A DNA stretch of 64,000 bases from assembly GCF_028769735.1 (NCBI RefSeq), contig NC_088177.1, positions 17,858,599 to 17,922,598 on the forward strand, in the 5' to 3' direction. Numbering within the stretch: position 1 is the first letter of the stretch; each line of letters opens with the position of its first letter. The translations under genes and the position numbers were made by a program. Positions 45,597 to 59,600 of the stretch are shown here, piece after piece. The DNA comes from Zonotrichia leucophrys gambelii. Lineage: Eukaryota > Chordata > Aves > Passeriformes > Passerellidae. Under the pieces are notes generated by a model. That model was not told the DNA's origin, made no database searches, and worked only from the letters and a program-made list of their open reading frames with translations.

Positions 45597-47794
45597 AACC
45601 ATCTAGGACTCGAGTATTTCAAAGGCTTTGAGACTGCAGAGGAAGCTGCTGTAGGTACAGATACCATTCTTGGTTGTGGTTACTTTGCTGAGCTGTGTGA
45701 GGCATCCTGGCCCTCCTGGCATTGCTGCCCTTGCTGGAAACTGCAAGTCCCATGGTAGCAGTGCTGCTGGAGGGGCACTGGTGACTTGTTTTTCTATAAA
45801 TTTCATATGTGTAGTTCTTGCATCGGGAATGTTTCTTCCAGAACAGCTTCCCAGGGAAGGCTTTTAGGCTCAGTATGAGCTGGTGCATGGGAAGCACAAC
45901 ACAGAGGCTTTGTCATGGGCTCTTCCAATAACTTCAGGTGACCATGGGTGAGTTATTTAATATCTTCATGCCTTTGTTTCCTCTCCTACTCTTTGCCCTT
46001 GTCTTTTGTTAGTTGGGATGGTATCATTTACTGAGCACAATGGAAAGCTTGTCTCAGATGGGTCATCCAAGTATTATTGTAATCCAGATGAAAAAGAGGG
46101 ATATTTTTTTTTTGTCTGTAGTTGAAGAACTTTGACCATGAAAAGCACTAACACTGTGTTTCTGCTGTTACTTTACTACTGATTGTCTTCTTGTTCGGCT
46201 TTCCTCTTTATTTTGGATCAGAAAAACATCTACTTGATGCAAATGCCTGATGTTTCCAGTTGTTGATCAAACTGGGAGGATGGAGGAAAAAAAAGTAATT
46301 CAAAGGTTATTCTTACTGAAATAAAGGAACATGGAATTTTTAATTTTGGGTCAAATGCAGTGTTTTTGATGTGTCAAAATAATTGATTCTGATGTATGTG
46401 AAGCAAATTACATTGACATTTTCAAAAGTGTGTTGGCTTCCCCTTGCAAAGGAAAGTGAAGTTCTCAAATCAGGGCCAGAAGCTGCATTCCCCCTTTGTG
46501 CAAGCTTGAACTAAGTGCAATGTGCAGGGTTTTCATTGCTCTTGGAGGGGCTGTGGAGCCAATTCCCAGCACTCCATGGCACACCATGAACAGCCACCAT
46601 CCTTTAGCAGGTTCAGAGTGGCAGTGGAAACTGGGATTTCCACAAATTCCCATGTAGGACCAGAGTAGTGCAAACAGGATCATGTGGCTCCTCCACAGTG
46701 GGGAGAGACTGGGGTTGAAGAGTAACAGGGAACAGTGGTTTGCAAATCTAACATTAATTTGTTAGTGGACAGGTGTTTATTATGAGAGTTGAAAATTTAA
46801 TGTTCTGGAAATATTTATAGTTTATTCTGGAACTGCTGGAATAAACTGTTAAGAGGTTTTTTTTCTGGTGTAGTGTTTTGCTGAATCTGAACTAAATAAG
46901 CCCAACATTTCAAAACATTTTTCCTTTTGTTGTGGCCAGAGTGTTTGGGAAAATTCACCATGTTATTTCAGTTACTCTGAAGTGCAGATTTTGACAAAGT
47001 GAACTGTCTAAAACAAAAGCTGAAAAATATTAAGTCTGGTTCTCATTTTAGAGAGAAATGCCAACTGTCTTTTCTACTGGCTATGTATTTTATAAATTAA
47101 TTCAGTGATTACATTAATTCAAAATAAGACTGTTAGCATGAAACTTTGTGATAATGTAAAAATATATTTTAATTTCCATTGCATTTCCTTGTTTGTGGTA
47201 CATGTAGCACCACAGTCATAGAACAGTAAGAGCAGTGAACTGATTATCATTCACAAAGTAGCTGAGACTGAGGAGTTAGAAATATGGACTGGGAATGACA
47301 TTTATAGTGTTGGCTGTGAAATACTTATGGAAATCCACTTCTTCCATAAATATTAATTTGACATTGGTTTAGGATTTAATAAGTGGAATGACTAAAGATG
47401 ATAAAGATGCTTTATTACATCTGGATAGCCTTAGGCAATATTTCTGTATGCCTTTAAAAAAAAGGTATGAAACAGATATGAAAGGATTTTAAGTTATGGA
47501 AAGTAAAAGAGGATAATTGATATTTAGAGTATATAAAGTAGGGTCACATTTTTCTTCTAAATTTACCTAAGTGGAGTCAAAGCCAATTCAGAACGACAAG
47601 GGAATACATCTTGATTTCTTTCCATATTTGTCACATATTTTCAAGGCACCTGTGCTTTGAGTTTAAAAATGCCCATGTACAAAGTACAGGCTTTATTCCA
47701 CTGTAGCTCACATAAAAATGCTTTAACTGAGGAACCAAAATAACTCAGAGGTGACCTTTTACTTCAAGACCTGACTGCTTTAAAGGAAATTTAC
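45597..47794. other. Putative intron, no supported gene
   Basis: AT-rich non-coding DNA. No exon, RNA gene or repeat was recognised. Confidence 0.4.
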
Positions 47795-48050
47795 GGAATC
47801 ATAAAATCCTTTAGGTTGGAAAAGGTCTTTAAGATCATTGAGTCCCACCATTAACTCAACACTGCTAAGTCCACCATTAAACCATGTCCCACATCTATGC
47901 ATTTTAAATACCTCCAAGGATGGCAGCTTCACCCCTTTCTTGGGTTGCTTGTACCAGTGCTTGACAACCCTTCATGTTTCCTAATATCCAACTTAAAATT
48001 CCTCTGACACAACTTGGCCTATCACTTGGTACCTAGGAGAAAAGAACATT
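47795..48050 (-). mobile_element. CR1 LINE 3' end, inverted
   Basis: Starts GGAATCATAAAATCC, then TTAGGTTGGAAAAGGTCTTTAAGATCATTGAGTCC, AAACCATGTCCC, AATACCTCCA, CCAGTGCTTGACAACCC and CTATCACTTGGTACCTAGG. These follow the avian CR1 3' region in order, in reverse orientation (3' terminus on the left). Truncated to about 250 bp, diverged, no coding capacity. The right edge is approximate. Confidence 0.9.
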
Positions 48051-51000
48051 CCTTGTTAAGTGGACCTGCAGATTTCCTGAAGTGGGTTATTTGCAAAAGG
48101 AACATTCCCAGAGAGAGGAATGCTTCCAGAACCATTCTTCATTCTTTGTTTCCTTTTGTTGATTTTCATTGCCATGCTATTTCATGGCATCCTCCAGGTC
48201 ATAGGTTTGTTGTCATAGTGATGATATTCATCTTTGTAAAATAATAAAATTTAATTTTTTGACAGCAGGAAGAGAAAGTAGATCAAGTTGTTGATAGGCA
48301 GTATCATAATCATTCTTCTTGGCAGGAAACTTGTACACATGATAAGTCTTTGAACAAAAACTAGACTTTTATCTTCTTAGGGAGATTTTAATTGCGCTTT
48401 TGATTAAAAAAAGTTAAGACTGTTTCAAGCTGTTGTTTACTATTCTATTCTACAGCCATGAGTACTTTTTTTAAAGGCACATGGTAGTACATGTCCTTTA
48501 AAAAGAAAAGTAGCAAAAAAACCCCCCAAAAACCCAAGGCAACCCAAGCCCCTAAAAATATGAAGCTAAAACGTTCCTGCAGTGTTCCTTGGTAGCTATT
48601 TTGGTTTGATATTTTAATTATAGTCCTCAACATCCCTTTAAACCTGGTATTTATATAAAGCAGAGAATTATCTTTATTCTCAAGAGCTTGTAGGCCAGGA
48701 GAACAGACAAAGCAGATGTTTGAAACAAGCATGGGGACTTGGGTGTCACTTCAGCTGGACCTGCCCACTCAGTGCTGTCACTACTGGCTTGTGCCATAAC
48801 CTCTTACTAGTGCAAGGTTGATGCTGTTGTCATAGATAAACAGTTTCAACTTGTTTCCATATGAGGGGTTTGTGCCTAGTAGGGGCAGGCAAAGCTGGCC
48901 CCACTAGGACATCAGTTTGTCTAAAAATTCACTGCTTGCTTATTGTGCTTTAGTTGTATAGATTTTTTTTTTTTTATTTCTGGACATCAGTCCCTGGGGT
49001 TCAATTTCTTCTTGCTGGGCCAAAGACATTTAAGAAAAGATTTTATTGCAAGTGCCAACTAAAATAGCTCAACCTTGTGAGAATGTGGAAGTGAGGTAAC
49101 AGCTGCAAGATTGTTCCATGAGAAAGATCCTTCCAGCTATCCAAGGACAATTCTAGTATGATGGGAATGCCTGGAGGGGTATTCTACAAAGACAGTCCTT
49201 TTTAGCTTGTGAATTTATAATAATTTTTGACATCTGATACATAACAGTTGGGAAAACTTGATTTTCTTTAAAACCCGGGGGAAGGTTCCTCTAAAAAGGT
49301 AAAAAATGCAATGATAGGGACTTCACTGTGAAGCTGCAGGTAAAGGCAAGCCCATTATATACTATTGAAGGCAGCTAATGAGCTAGTTCTGGACATTCTC
49401 CCTATTTAGTTTACTTTGAAATAAAGCTAATGTGACTCATCTACACAAACATCACCTTCCAGGGACACATGCCTTTGTTGCCAGTGAGGAGCAGTGGTCA
49501 GTTCCTGTGCTGCAGAGCCCGGGTTGTGATGTCCTGCAGCACCTTGGTCACTGCAGTTCCAGATGCTCTTGCCCTTTCACCCCTGAGGGTGGTATTTGTT
49601 GTTACCAGTGGGGGAGAAGGGCTTAGATGGTTTCTATTTTATTATGAAATTTAATGATGTCTTCATTTAGGGGAGAAAAAAAGAAGTTTTAGAATTAGCT
49701 TAGCTGTATTTTGAGGAAAAAATTGAGCCTGACACATGCTTCTCTCAGCTGTGCAGTGTAGTTGGCTGGTCCCCTGTGTGTATTCTGGCAGTGAGAGCCA
49801 ATGATCTCTGAATACACTAAGGAGCAAAAGTTGCTGCCGGATCAGAAATCCCAGGAATGCCTACTTTGGTCCTTGGCTGGTTGTTACAAAAAACAAGTTT
49901 GTAGAAATGTGAGAAGGCTCTGCTCCAGCAAACCATGTGTTGCATTTCTTTATCACATGCTTTGAATGAATACTGAACTTAATATATTTTTGTTTAGCAG
50001 ATTTTTTTTCTGGTTTTGCTCTCCCTTCTACCTCCACTGAAATCTGGATGCAAATATATTTGAATGGAGCTGTTTAGATAACAGCTCTCATTTTAGCATG
50101 AAAATGGAAGCCAGGTAGAGGTAAAATGTGAATAAACTATAGTGCAACAGGTGGGTAATTCCTAGTTTGTACAAGATATAAAAATAGCCATAACTGCTTG
50201 TTCTTTTGGTTTGATACACTGTTAAATGATTTCATGATCTACTTATGGTATGCATGCCTGAATTATTTAAAAGAGGAAAACCCTAGGGACAGTGTAGCTC
50301 AGAAGTGAGTCTTTTATCTCTAGGCTGAAAGTTGAACCAGTTTGTAAGGCTGTTTTAGCATTTGGTAAACTTGGATAGTCAGTGCTGTCACTTGGCCAAA
50401 GCTTACACTTATATCAGGGTTCTGAGGCATCCACGAGAGGGCTGAGGATGGCTGGGGCACTGAACACTTTGCCCCTCTTTGTGTTTGGGGTGTATTGGCT
50501 TGGAAATGGCACTGGGGTGGTATTTTGAACAATTCCTACTGCTGTAGCCCTGTGACTTGGCTATCAGTTCAGTCAGAGCACAGAAGCTGGAGGAGAAAGG
50601 GAGGCTCTGGCATCACACACACCAATCCTTGTTTTGATAAAGTAGGGAAATGGTGTTTTAAATATAACTGAAGGTAGCTTTTACCTTCCCAGTTACACTG
50701 CTCTACTTTTCAGCCTGCAGATTAATTTCAAAGTATTTGTCAAGTGAAGTCAGAATATGAAATCTTCTTTTAAGGGCCTCCTTCTTCAAGTAAATTGGCT
50801 GAGTATGATGTTCATACACGATGCTTTTAGTTTTTCCCCAGATAAACCTTTTTTTTGGGTGTGTGTGGTAGTTACACTCATAGTTGGGTTTTTTGGTACC
50901 AATTTTATATTAATTTTTTGTGGAAGCAAAGAATATAATTAGAGGTGGCAGAAAAATCACTGTTAGTATTAATCATCTGCTTAATAGTTAAAACAATGAG

Positions 51001-53627
51001 GAGAGCCAGTTGAAATAAACACTTGTTTTCCTTCAAATTATGACAAAACTTTAAGCAGTATCCAGCCATGGAGAAGACTACAGTATTCAGCCATTAAACA
51101 GTGATCAAGAAAAGATTTTTTTTTTTATTCCTCAGAATGATTTGCCATCTGGTACATTTTAATCTAGGTCTCTCATGTACAGGAGCCGTCCAAAATTTGG
51201 CTGTACACTTGTGACTGCAGGGTTCAGTATCTTTTTTTCCCCTTGCAAATGATCTCCTTCCAAATAAAACCTAATTAAAGTAATGCTGGGATGTCAGTCC
51301 AATGATGTCCTGTGCCACTGCACTACCAGTCTGACATGTAGTAATGAATTAATTAAATTCTTCAGATTTTATAGCCAATACAACACCTACTGGTTTCCAT
51401 TCATGCATGCTTTATGCATGTGATGCTATGGGTATTAATGAGTTCATCCTATTGTATATGTTGTTGAAATCAGGCACACTAGGATTTACTATGTAAGAGA
51501 ACTGCTTTAAAAGTAAGACCCGAAAATAATTTTGTTTAAAAAAAAGGCAAACGCGTTATACTTGTATTTATGTTAAACTTAAATGTGATGTGCCAGATGG
51601 ATAGAAAGTTTTCCTTCTTCATGTTCTGCTTTTATAGAAAACAGGCAAGACAGATGAAAACATTCACTCAACTCTTAAAACCCAATGAAACACCCCAAAA
51701 TGAACAAAACCCCAGAAAGATTCTGTTGATTGCTGCTGTTTGTGGGTGGAGACCAGAGCAAAGGAAAGCAGTTGGTAACACTTTAAGAAGACCCATATCT
51801 TGAACATGAAATGAAAATGTTAGCCTTACATCCTGTGCTTTTTTAAAACCAGATTAGTGCAAAGAAGATGTGGCTTGAGGCATGCACACAGTTTATAGGC
51901 TTGGGTACTTTAGAATTGCATGTACCTATTAAAATAACTGAGAATGAAGACAGCAGGGATTTACACAGATCAAGAGGCCTGTTAAGTAGAAAAGCTCTAT
52001 GGTTTCTGTATTGTAGAGAAGAAAAGTGGTAGTGTTGAGATAAAAGGAGTTTACCTACTGCTGGTCTTGCAATGAAAGGTTTATTGACTTTTCACAGACA
52101 TCAAATAAGTTTTCACTTGCTTTTTAATTTATTGCCATGCTGATGAGCTTCTGAAGGGGCCTCTGTCTCAGTGCAGAGCCCAGGCAAGCTGTCCAAGTGC
52201 TAGTCTCAGTCAGCAGCCCCCCACAGCCTGGCACAGAGCCTGATTATTCAAAGTACAGCAATGGGCCTGGGCCATCAGCATCCCTTGGGTAAGTCTGCTT
52301 TAGCAAAAAATCATTAGGAAAGTATTGTTTCTGAGAATTCCTTTGCCCATTTGAAAGGCAGTCGAGTCTACTTTGCAGGATGACAGTCTTGCTTTTACAG
52401 CTGCAGCTCTGTGGCCCCATGAGCTGCCCCTTCAGGAGAAGGTACATGCCCTGCTGATGCCCAGCACTCTGAAATACCAGAAACATCTAGGAGGGGGCAT
52501 TAGAACAGAAGCGTTGCAAGGAATCCTGCTGCTATGCTTTATCTGCCAACTTGTTGTGTGTGGCGCTGACCTTGCTGCTTCTGGGGGAAGATAAAACTGA
52601 GGCATTTCTCAGAAATCTGTGTGCACTCACTTAAGTATACAGAGACCTGCATCAAATGGTTTTTCCATGTTCGGTGATGGAGTTTTTGCCAGACTGTTTG
52701 GCACACATTTAATCAGGGATTAAAAGAGAAAGGAAATGTCCTTGTAAAAACTTGAGCAGTTAGGAAACACTTTGAAGTTCCTTTGCTGTTGCTTTATTCT
52801 TTGATCTTCAGATATACCAGTCATTTTTTTTTCCCATGTATGTGCTTATTAATTGCTTTTATATTTAATGTTTTAAGGGGGAACACTGTTTTACCTTTAA
52901 TCAGCAGTGAAGGTGCTGTGAGCCTATCAGTTAACTCCAGAGCTATAGAACTTACTCAGGAAATAATTGCAAATTTTAGATTTTTTCCTAGAGAATACTG
53001 GCACTCTAGCTGTAGCCTGTAATAACAAATCCACAGCTTACATCCAGTTCCTTCTCCAAGGTTTTAACCGTGAGATTGTTCATTACAATACTTCATTGTA
53101 AAGTATTACAATTTGTATTTATTTTGTCAATGACAAGGACTTCCAGAGAACTATGGAAATATCCAAATTTCTCATGTTTGATTAAAAAGAAGTGGGGGAG
53201 GAAGATGTTACTAATGCCTTCTGCTACAGTGATTTGTTTCTTGGATCTGTCATACTTGCAGAGTAGTTCTGAAATATTTGCAATGTAAAAGGGTTTACAC
53301 AGCTTAGCACGAAGGCCCAACTTTATTAGCAGTTGTAGAAACCAGAACAGAAGGGAAGGAAATGGAGGTGCAATCTGAACCAGTAAAATTTTTGCTTATA
53401 AAAAAAAGTGCTAATGTTTTTTGAGACTCCCTCCACTGTCGCCAAGACTACTAACTTAAAAAAAATCCAAATACACAATGCCCTTCACTCTATTTGGAAC
53501 AACTTCAGAGGGACTGTAGACTGCACTAATAATTGCACAGAGATTTCACATAGTTCACACTTTCAAGTCTCCCAGTTTGAGGGCTAAAACCTTATTTTTC
53601 TAACAAAACTCTGAGATTATAGGGAGT
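48051..53627. other. Putative intron, no supported gene
   Basis: AT-rich non-coding DNA with short chance frames only. No RNA gene or transposon was recognised. Confidence 0.4.
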
Positions 53628-53818
53628 AGTAAGGCACTGAAACAAGTTGCCCAGAGAGGCTATGGATGCCCCATCCTTGGAAATTTTCAAGGCCAGGCTG
53701 GATGGGGCCTTAAACAACCTGGTCTAGTGGGAGGTGTCCCTGTCTGTGGCAGGGAGGTTGGGATTAGATAATATTTAAGGTCTCTTTCAGACCAACCTTT
53801 CTGTGACTCTGTGATTCA
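53628..53818 (+). mobile_element. CR1 LINE 3' end, forward
   Basis: Runs GGCACTGAAACAAGTTGCCC, AGAGAGGCTATGGATGCCCC, AAGGCCAGGCTGGATGGGGC, AACCTGGTCTAGTGGGAGGTG, CAGACCAACC and ends TCTGTGACTCTGTGATTCAC, the typical CR1 3' tail. It is 5'-truncated to about 190 bp and oriented opposite to the copies at 16966 and 47795. Confidence 0.93.
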
Positions 53819-54959
53819 CTTTTTAAATCACGGCATCACTTAATGAGGTGTGCCTAGATCTGGTCCTCCTACTCTGAATTTATAGTTCTTTGAGGTGACT
53901 TCTTTCCTATTTGAAATAAAAGGGCAATAGTTTAAGAATATTTCTGTCACATTTTTCATGCAAGCAATGCAGTTCACTTTGTGGTGCTTGAAAGCCAATA
54001 AATAGCCCTGGCTTTTTGCAACAGCAGCATGCAGCAGCTGGGGCTGTTTGCTCTGAATTATAACACAGACTGCAGGACTTGATAAGAAGACACTGTGTGG
54101 GAGTAAGATAAAATTATATCCTTGGGATTATTCTAAAAATACATGTGTGAAAATGGTGTTTTCATGGCACAGTTTGATTTAACCTGTCCTTGAAGATACC
54201 ACACCTCTTGTAGCCTGGTACTGTTTTATCTGGCTTCACAGATGACATATGGGGAAAATAAAGTGCAATGATAATGGCCAGTGTCCTGTGTATCTGAAGC
54301 TTTGCAAGCAGCAATTGCACGCTGTGTTTATAACCTCAGGCACTGCATGGTTTTTGTACTTATCCCTGCTTGTCAGGCCGCAATTCCCACTGGGCCTAAG
54401 AGCTTGTTCTACCTCCTCTCTTAGGAGCAATAGAGGAGAGGTCTGTTTTTCAGAGCACGTTGCTAGAGCATTCCCTCTATACCTGTGTTCTACAAACTGT
54501 GTTCAGTTGGCTCAAACAAAAATAATGTTTGAATAATACTATGCAAACAAATAGGCACAGGAACACTCCAAAATAAACATAGCTTTTGTTTTGCGCTAAA
54601 AAAAATAATAGAATATTTGCTGCTTAGAGATTGTTGTATTAAAATAAATACCAAGTAAGAAAGTTTGGACTCCTCATCATAAATCAGCATGTATATGTTG
54701 TTTACTCTCTTGTAATCACCATTATACTCAGAGTCCTATGTATCTTAAGTCTTTCCTAGGGTCTTGGGGCACGTGTGAATTTTCTTATAAAGACTGAGCT
54801 GTCACCTAGGATTCGTTTAGTCTGGGAGAGGGAGAAGAAATCTGCATGTCTCAGTCTGGCTTTACATCACTGGAATATTTGTACATCCACATTACATTGG
54901 ATTTTTTTCTTAAAAATTAATAAACTCACTTTTTAGGGCAAGCCCTACTCAAGTCAACT
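53819..54959. other. Putative intron, no supported gene
   Basis: Non-coding AT-rich spacer between two CR1 fragments. Nothing recognised. Confidence 0.4.
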
Positions 54960-54999
54960 CATAGAATCATAGAATATGCTGAATTGGAAGGGACCCATT
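54960..54999 (-). mobile_element. Very short CR1 3' fragment, inverted
   Basis: CATAGAATCATAGAATATGC then TGAATTGGAAGGGACCCA matches the extreme 3' end of avian CR1 read in reverse. Similarity stops after about 40 bp, so this is a severely truncated insertion. Confidence 0.75.
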
Positions 55000-56464
55000 C
55001 TTAAAGGATTTTTCAACAATCTTACCATTTTCTTCCACTTTATTTCATGTTTATCCTTCCTGTAAGGGAAGCTCTGTTTCTGTTTAAATACTTCTGCTAA
55101 TAGGAAAGGGTAGGATTTGCTGGTGTATCTGTTTTCTGGTTTGATTTTGAGTTACTCCCTGTTCCTATTAATTTTCCTTCCTTTTCTGCCATAACCACAA
55201 AACAGTCAGTGTGCTATGAAACAAAAATTGAAGATTATAAAGATTAGAAGGCAGCAATTATTCAAGGCCCTTCTGTGAGAACTATAATAAAAATTGAAAT
55301 CCTTTATGTAATGTGCTGTATCCACTGAAGCTATTCTTTTAAACAAGGAAACAGGATTTTACTGTCAGCATTTGTGGTGCATGGTGAGATGCTGTGATTT
55401 GGATGGGTCCAAAGGGGTCAGGTTTGTGATGCAGCCTCCCAGGACTATAAAACTCATGAGAACTATATAGAACGCGTTTCTAAATGTTGTCCTGTAGTGA
55501 GCAGGGCACATATTCATTAGGTGGAGATGGATCAGGCCTTTCAAATTTCTCATTTCATCACGGAGCTATTTTATTTTGTCCTAGGCAGTGGTTTTCTTGC
55601 CTCCTATGGGCGAGAAGTGCTAGAGCAGGGTCTGGTGGAAATCAGGAGTGACTTGCCTGAAATTATGGTGGAGAGCAAGTGCTTGTTGGGCTTGACTGTT
55701 TAAAAACATAACAAATGTATTCCAGGAGAGAAACAGTCAAACACTACTCTTTAGGTTAAAGCAAATCTTCCTGGCTTCACCACCTCCAAAGCAGCCTGGA
55801 CTGCAAGTTTGTGATGGCAGTAGCCCTGTGGGACCAAAAGGGAACTGAGGGATTGGCAGTGATTGGAGCTGAGCAGGGCAGGGAGTTGGAGAGCCTGGGT
55901 AGCATGTGGGCACAGACACCCAGTTCATGGACTTTTATGGGATTTTTTGAACCTTTTGTTAGACTTAGACTTCAGACTGCCACTAGAAAAAATGCAGGAG
56001 CCTAGTTGGTAAAAGAAGTTGAAAACAATTTTTATGCACAGCTGTTTCACTATCACTCTCCGGAAATCATCCTTTTATACTCCATGGACGTTCATCTGTG
56101 GGAGAGGAGTGGATATGCCATTTCTGCCATGCTCTTCTGCTTATCAGCTGAATAAATCTCTTCTGAGGGTTGAGTGGGGCAGGGGCCAAAATGCAATCAG
56201 GTTTTGCTTAAAGAATAAGTTATCAGTCTGACTCAGCATTTTTGTTTCTAATGATGAACTTGTGTTCTCCATCCTCTTCAGGCCCCTGATTTATGCTCTC
56301 AGCAATGCGATAGCTTGTATTTAGACTTAATTTCTGTGCTATTTGATTTATCATTCAGGATGTTTTTGAAGACTTATGTCAAGCCTTAACTTGTTCCACA
56401 TGCTAGGAATGACTGGATTGTGGACGTGGTTGTAGCTGCTGGTACTGTCTTTGTTTCCCTGCAG
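55000..56464. other. Putative intron, no supported gene
   Basis: Non-coding. Nothing recognised apart from the acceptor-like pyrimidine tract at its right end, which belongs to the next entry. Confidence 0.35.
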
Positions 56465-56617
56465 GACAGGAGAGGTCATTCAAATGATGCTGTAAATGTT
56501 GAAAAATCTGAAGATAGATTCTGGATAGATTTCCCTCTCCCATATTCTGTGCCCTCTCAGATTCCAGTTTTTCTAGGAGTCAGAATTTTTTGCCAGCTAC
56601 TTTCAGAGCTCTCTTGA
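56465..56617 (+). other. Candidate terminal exon (50 codons + stop), very low confidence
   Basis: A good acceptor (TGTCTTTGTTTCCCTGCAG) is followed by a phase-0 frame starting DRRGHSNDAVNVEKSEDRF and ending in TGA at 56615. It is compatible in phase with exon 1 but not with the other two candidates in series. No clear AATAAA follows closely; an ATTAAA occurs near 56964. The second half of the peptide is hydrophobic and unconvincing. Confidence 0.13.
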
Positions 56618-59600
56618 TCCTCATGAGACAGATTCTGGCACAGCTTGTCACACTGGAGGTAGTGCCTGGCTTCTTATGCTGGCAAGAGGAAATTATCTAG
56701 TAGCTCTTAGGTATGCAGTATTCCTGAGAAGCAGCTTGTTTGTCTGGAATCCTACTTCAAGTTTTTGAAATACCCTCTTGTTGTGCTGAATAATGTTATT
56801 GAATCCCAAGGTGAAGTTGAATTTTCTGTAGTGCCTTCTCTGCATAGTACCAGGAGAGCTGAAGGCATTTATAGCCTACCAGTTGTTTTGTCTTTTGATT
56901 TTGGAGTGCTTTTTTTCAGGGATGGGGAGGTGAGAAGAGGAACCTTTTTGGAGAAGGATCAAAATTAAATTTATGGAGGTGGTTAGTTTATAGTACAGCT
57001 TGTAGCTTTTACTTTCTACGTATTTGTTTGGCCTCCTCATCATCTTGTCAATTTAGTTGCTGTCTTGATTTTGCAGTTTCAAAATACAGTAGAGTGTATT
57101 GTTATCCTGTGCAGTGTTTACTTGGTTATAGTAACAGTTTGTCTTTGATTCTGAAATCCCCATTGTACCATAAAATGTAATAACGTCTGCAGAAGAATTA
57201 ATCATATGAAGGAGGAGGCAAAACCAAAAACCATGGAGGATGCAATAGGCCAAATCAATTCATGGTGTGTTTTTCATTTACTAGTTTTTTCTGTGTTTAT
57301 TTCCTCTTTCCTTTATTATTGTCTCCTTGTGGTTTGATAAAAGATGCCAGGATGGGAAGGATCCAGCTTTGACAGAGGTCTGTCAGCCTCCTCTAAATTG
57401 TTTCAAGGCAATTGTAAGTGTAGTGTGGCCAGCACTTGTGGTATATTTTCTACAAACTGAGTACTACTTTCTCTTTGTTAGTTTTAGTGTTTTTTGGAAG
57501 TTTGCCTCATTTCGTGGCACTGCTGACTTAATTTCACAGGCTGCATGAAATCCCTTTTTTGTTTAAAAATATCTTAAGGGGTTAAAATATAAATGTATTA
57601 TGATTCTGTTATGCGTCTTCTGAGTAAGGCATCTGTGACACAGGTTTGTCCAGGTTTGCCTACAGAAGCACTCAAAACCCCACATTTCTTCCTAAGGGCT
57701 GTTGTTGTCTAGTTCAAACACAGTATGCAGCAATTTGGCATTTCACTGAATTATATGCAATCATGTAGGCGAAGCTGTATCTCTTGTGTGTATTTTCTGC
57801 AGCCCTCTGGATTTTTTTTGCTTAGAAAATTTGCCTCACTGTTCATTTGCAATTACAAATAGCTCCATTGCAATAGCACCCAGAGGTGCTTCAACAGAGC
57901 AAATACAACTTATTAAAAGATGGCCATAAATCAGTAGGTCTCCAGAGTAGACTTAGTGGTTTAGCGATATTCCGAGTAAAATTAAAATCACAGAATTTCC
58001 ATTAAGTTTATTTAAAAAAATACCTAATATGTAGCCAAGATATGAGAAACTGCTATTATTAAAATATAAATGTTTTACATCCTACATTGGGAAGTAATTT
58101 TTCCAAAAATATAAGTGCCGGAGGCTTCCACCAATGCATTAGGGACTTCCCTAGCATTGATTTTTACGGGAAGATACTCAGCTCCTGCAGTAAGGAGTGA
58201 TGGTAGAAAAGAGGGAGGAAAAATAATGCAGGTTATGTTGTGTGACACGTGTGTTACTAATTATTTAGAGCATGCAGGAGTGTGGCTGAGATTTCTGGCC
58301 AGGCTGAAAGAAGTGAGGAAGAGTGATGGTGGCAGACACAAGGTCAGTGCTCAGCAAGAGATGCTGAACAAAGGCTGTGGAGGTCTCTGTGTCCTGTGCC
58401 TTTGCAGGGAGTAGATGTGGGCTCTCTCCTTAAAGGCATGAGCAAACACAGCTGTGTGCTGAGCAGCAGTGAATTCCAGATGTCGCATCCTCCCTGGTGC
58501 TCACTTGCTCTGGCAGAGTGACAGAGTGATGGGTGCTGCAGGTGTGGGCTGAGATTCTCAACACTGGTAAATGAGGAAGTCTGGGAAAGCACAGAAAAAT
58601 GACTGTGGGGGACTTAACAACTTCTGGGTAATGGTGGTGTGAAGAATTCATCTGCTTGCACTTGTGTAGAGCTGTCTGTAGTAATACAGGAGCCTCATGG
58701 TGAGGGTAGATGAATCCCAATTGTTGGAATGCTTCTGTTCCTTACTAAATCATACAGATGTCATTAAGGAGGTGTTACTGTTGTACGGGACTTGTGCAAA
58801 ATCAGTCAGTCTGGACTAGGAGTGACCTGCTAGAGGGGGTAACAAGAGAAATGCTTTGAGTGGAGAACGACTGTCAGCCTTCAAATGTGATGCTTGGTCT
58901 GTATTGGAAGGAAATACAGACATCTGGAATGGGAGGGAGCTGTTGTGTACCTTGTCCAGGTCCTCAGTCAGCCTGAGGTTTCCACAAGGCAAGCATGGAG
59001 ACCTGGCTTCTAGGCTGGAACACCAGAGACAAGGCAACTTGCAGATCATAGCATATCGACAGGAATTGCAAGTGCATTTACAGATGGGGAAAATAGCAAA
59101 GTGTGACAGCTTGAGACATGAGGAATGTGAATAAGAGACAATGAAGTTCAGCCTTCAGTAGGTAATCAAGTGTAGTGTGTGGTTCTCTGTACAAGAAAGC
59201 CAGAGCAGACATTTCAGTGGGGTAAGACATTTAACAAGCAACAGTGGTCAAGGAGACTTTGACCAAAGTTAAATGAGAGCCTGCTTGTAACTTACAGACC
59301 TGGTTTACAAAGCTGTGGTATCTGCATTTAAAATGGTGAATTATTTCTGTGCTTTTTCAGTGTTAGAAAGACACAGATTAACGGGAAGGAGTAAAGATAA
59401 GAAAGCAATAAATAACTAAAATGTTGTAGGAGAGTCTGAAGAATGAAGCAAGTATAGATGAAGTCCGGCGAAGTGTAGACTGTGCAAAGCTGTAAATCTA
59501 CACCCATTTGAGTGTAATAGCAAGGAAGGGAGTGCAGCGTTGCTGCTGGGTGTGTGTGAGCACATTTTTCTGGCCATTGGGTGTGATAGAGCTCTGTAGG

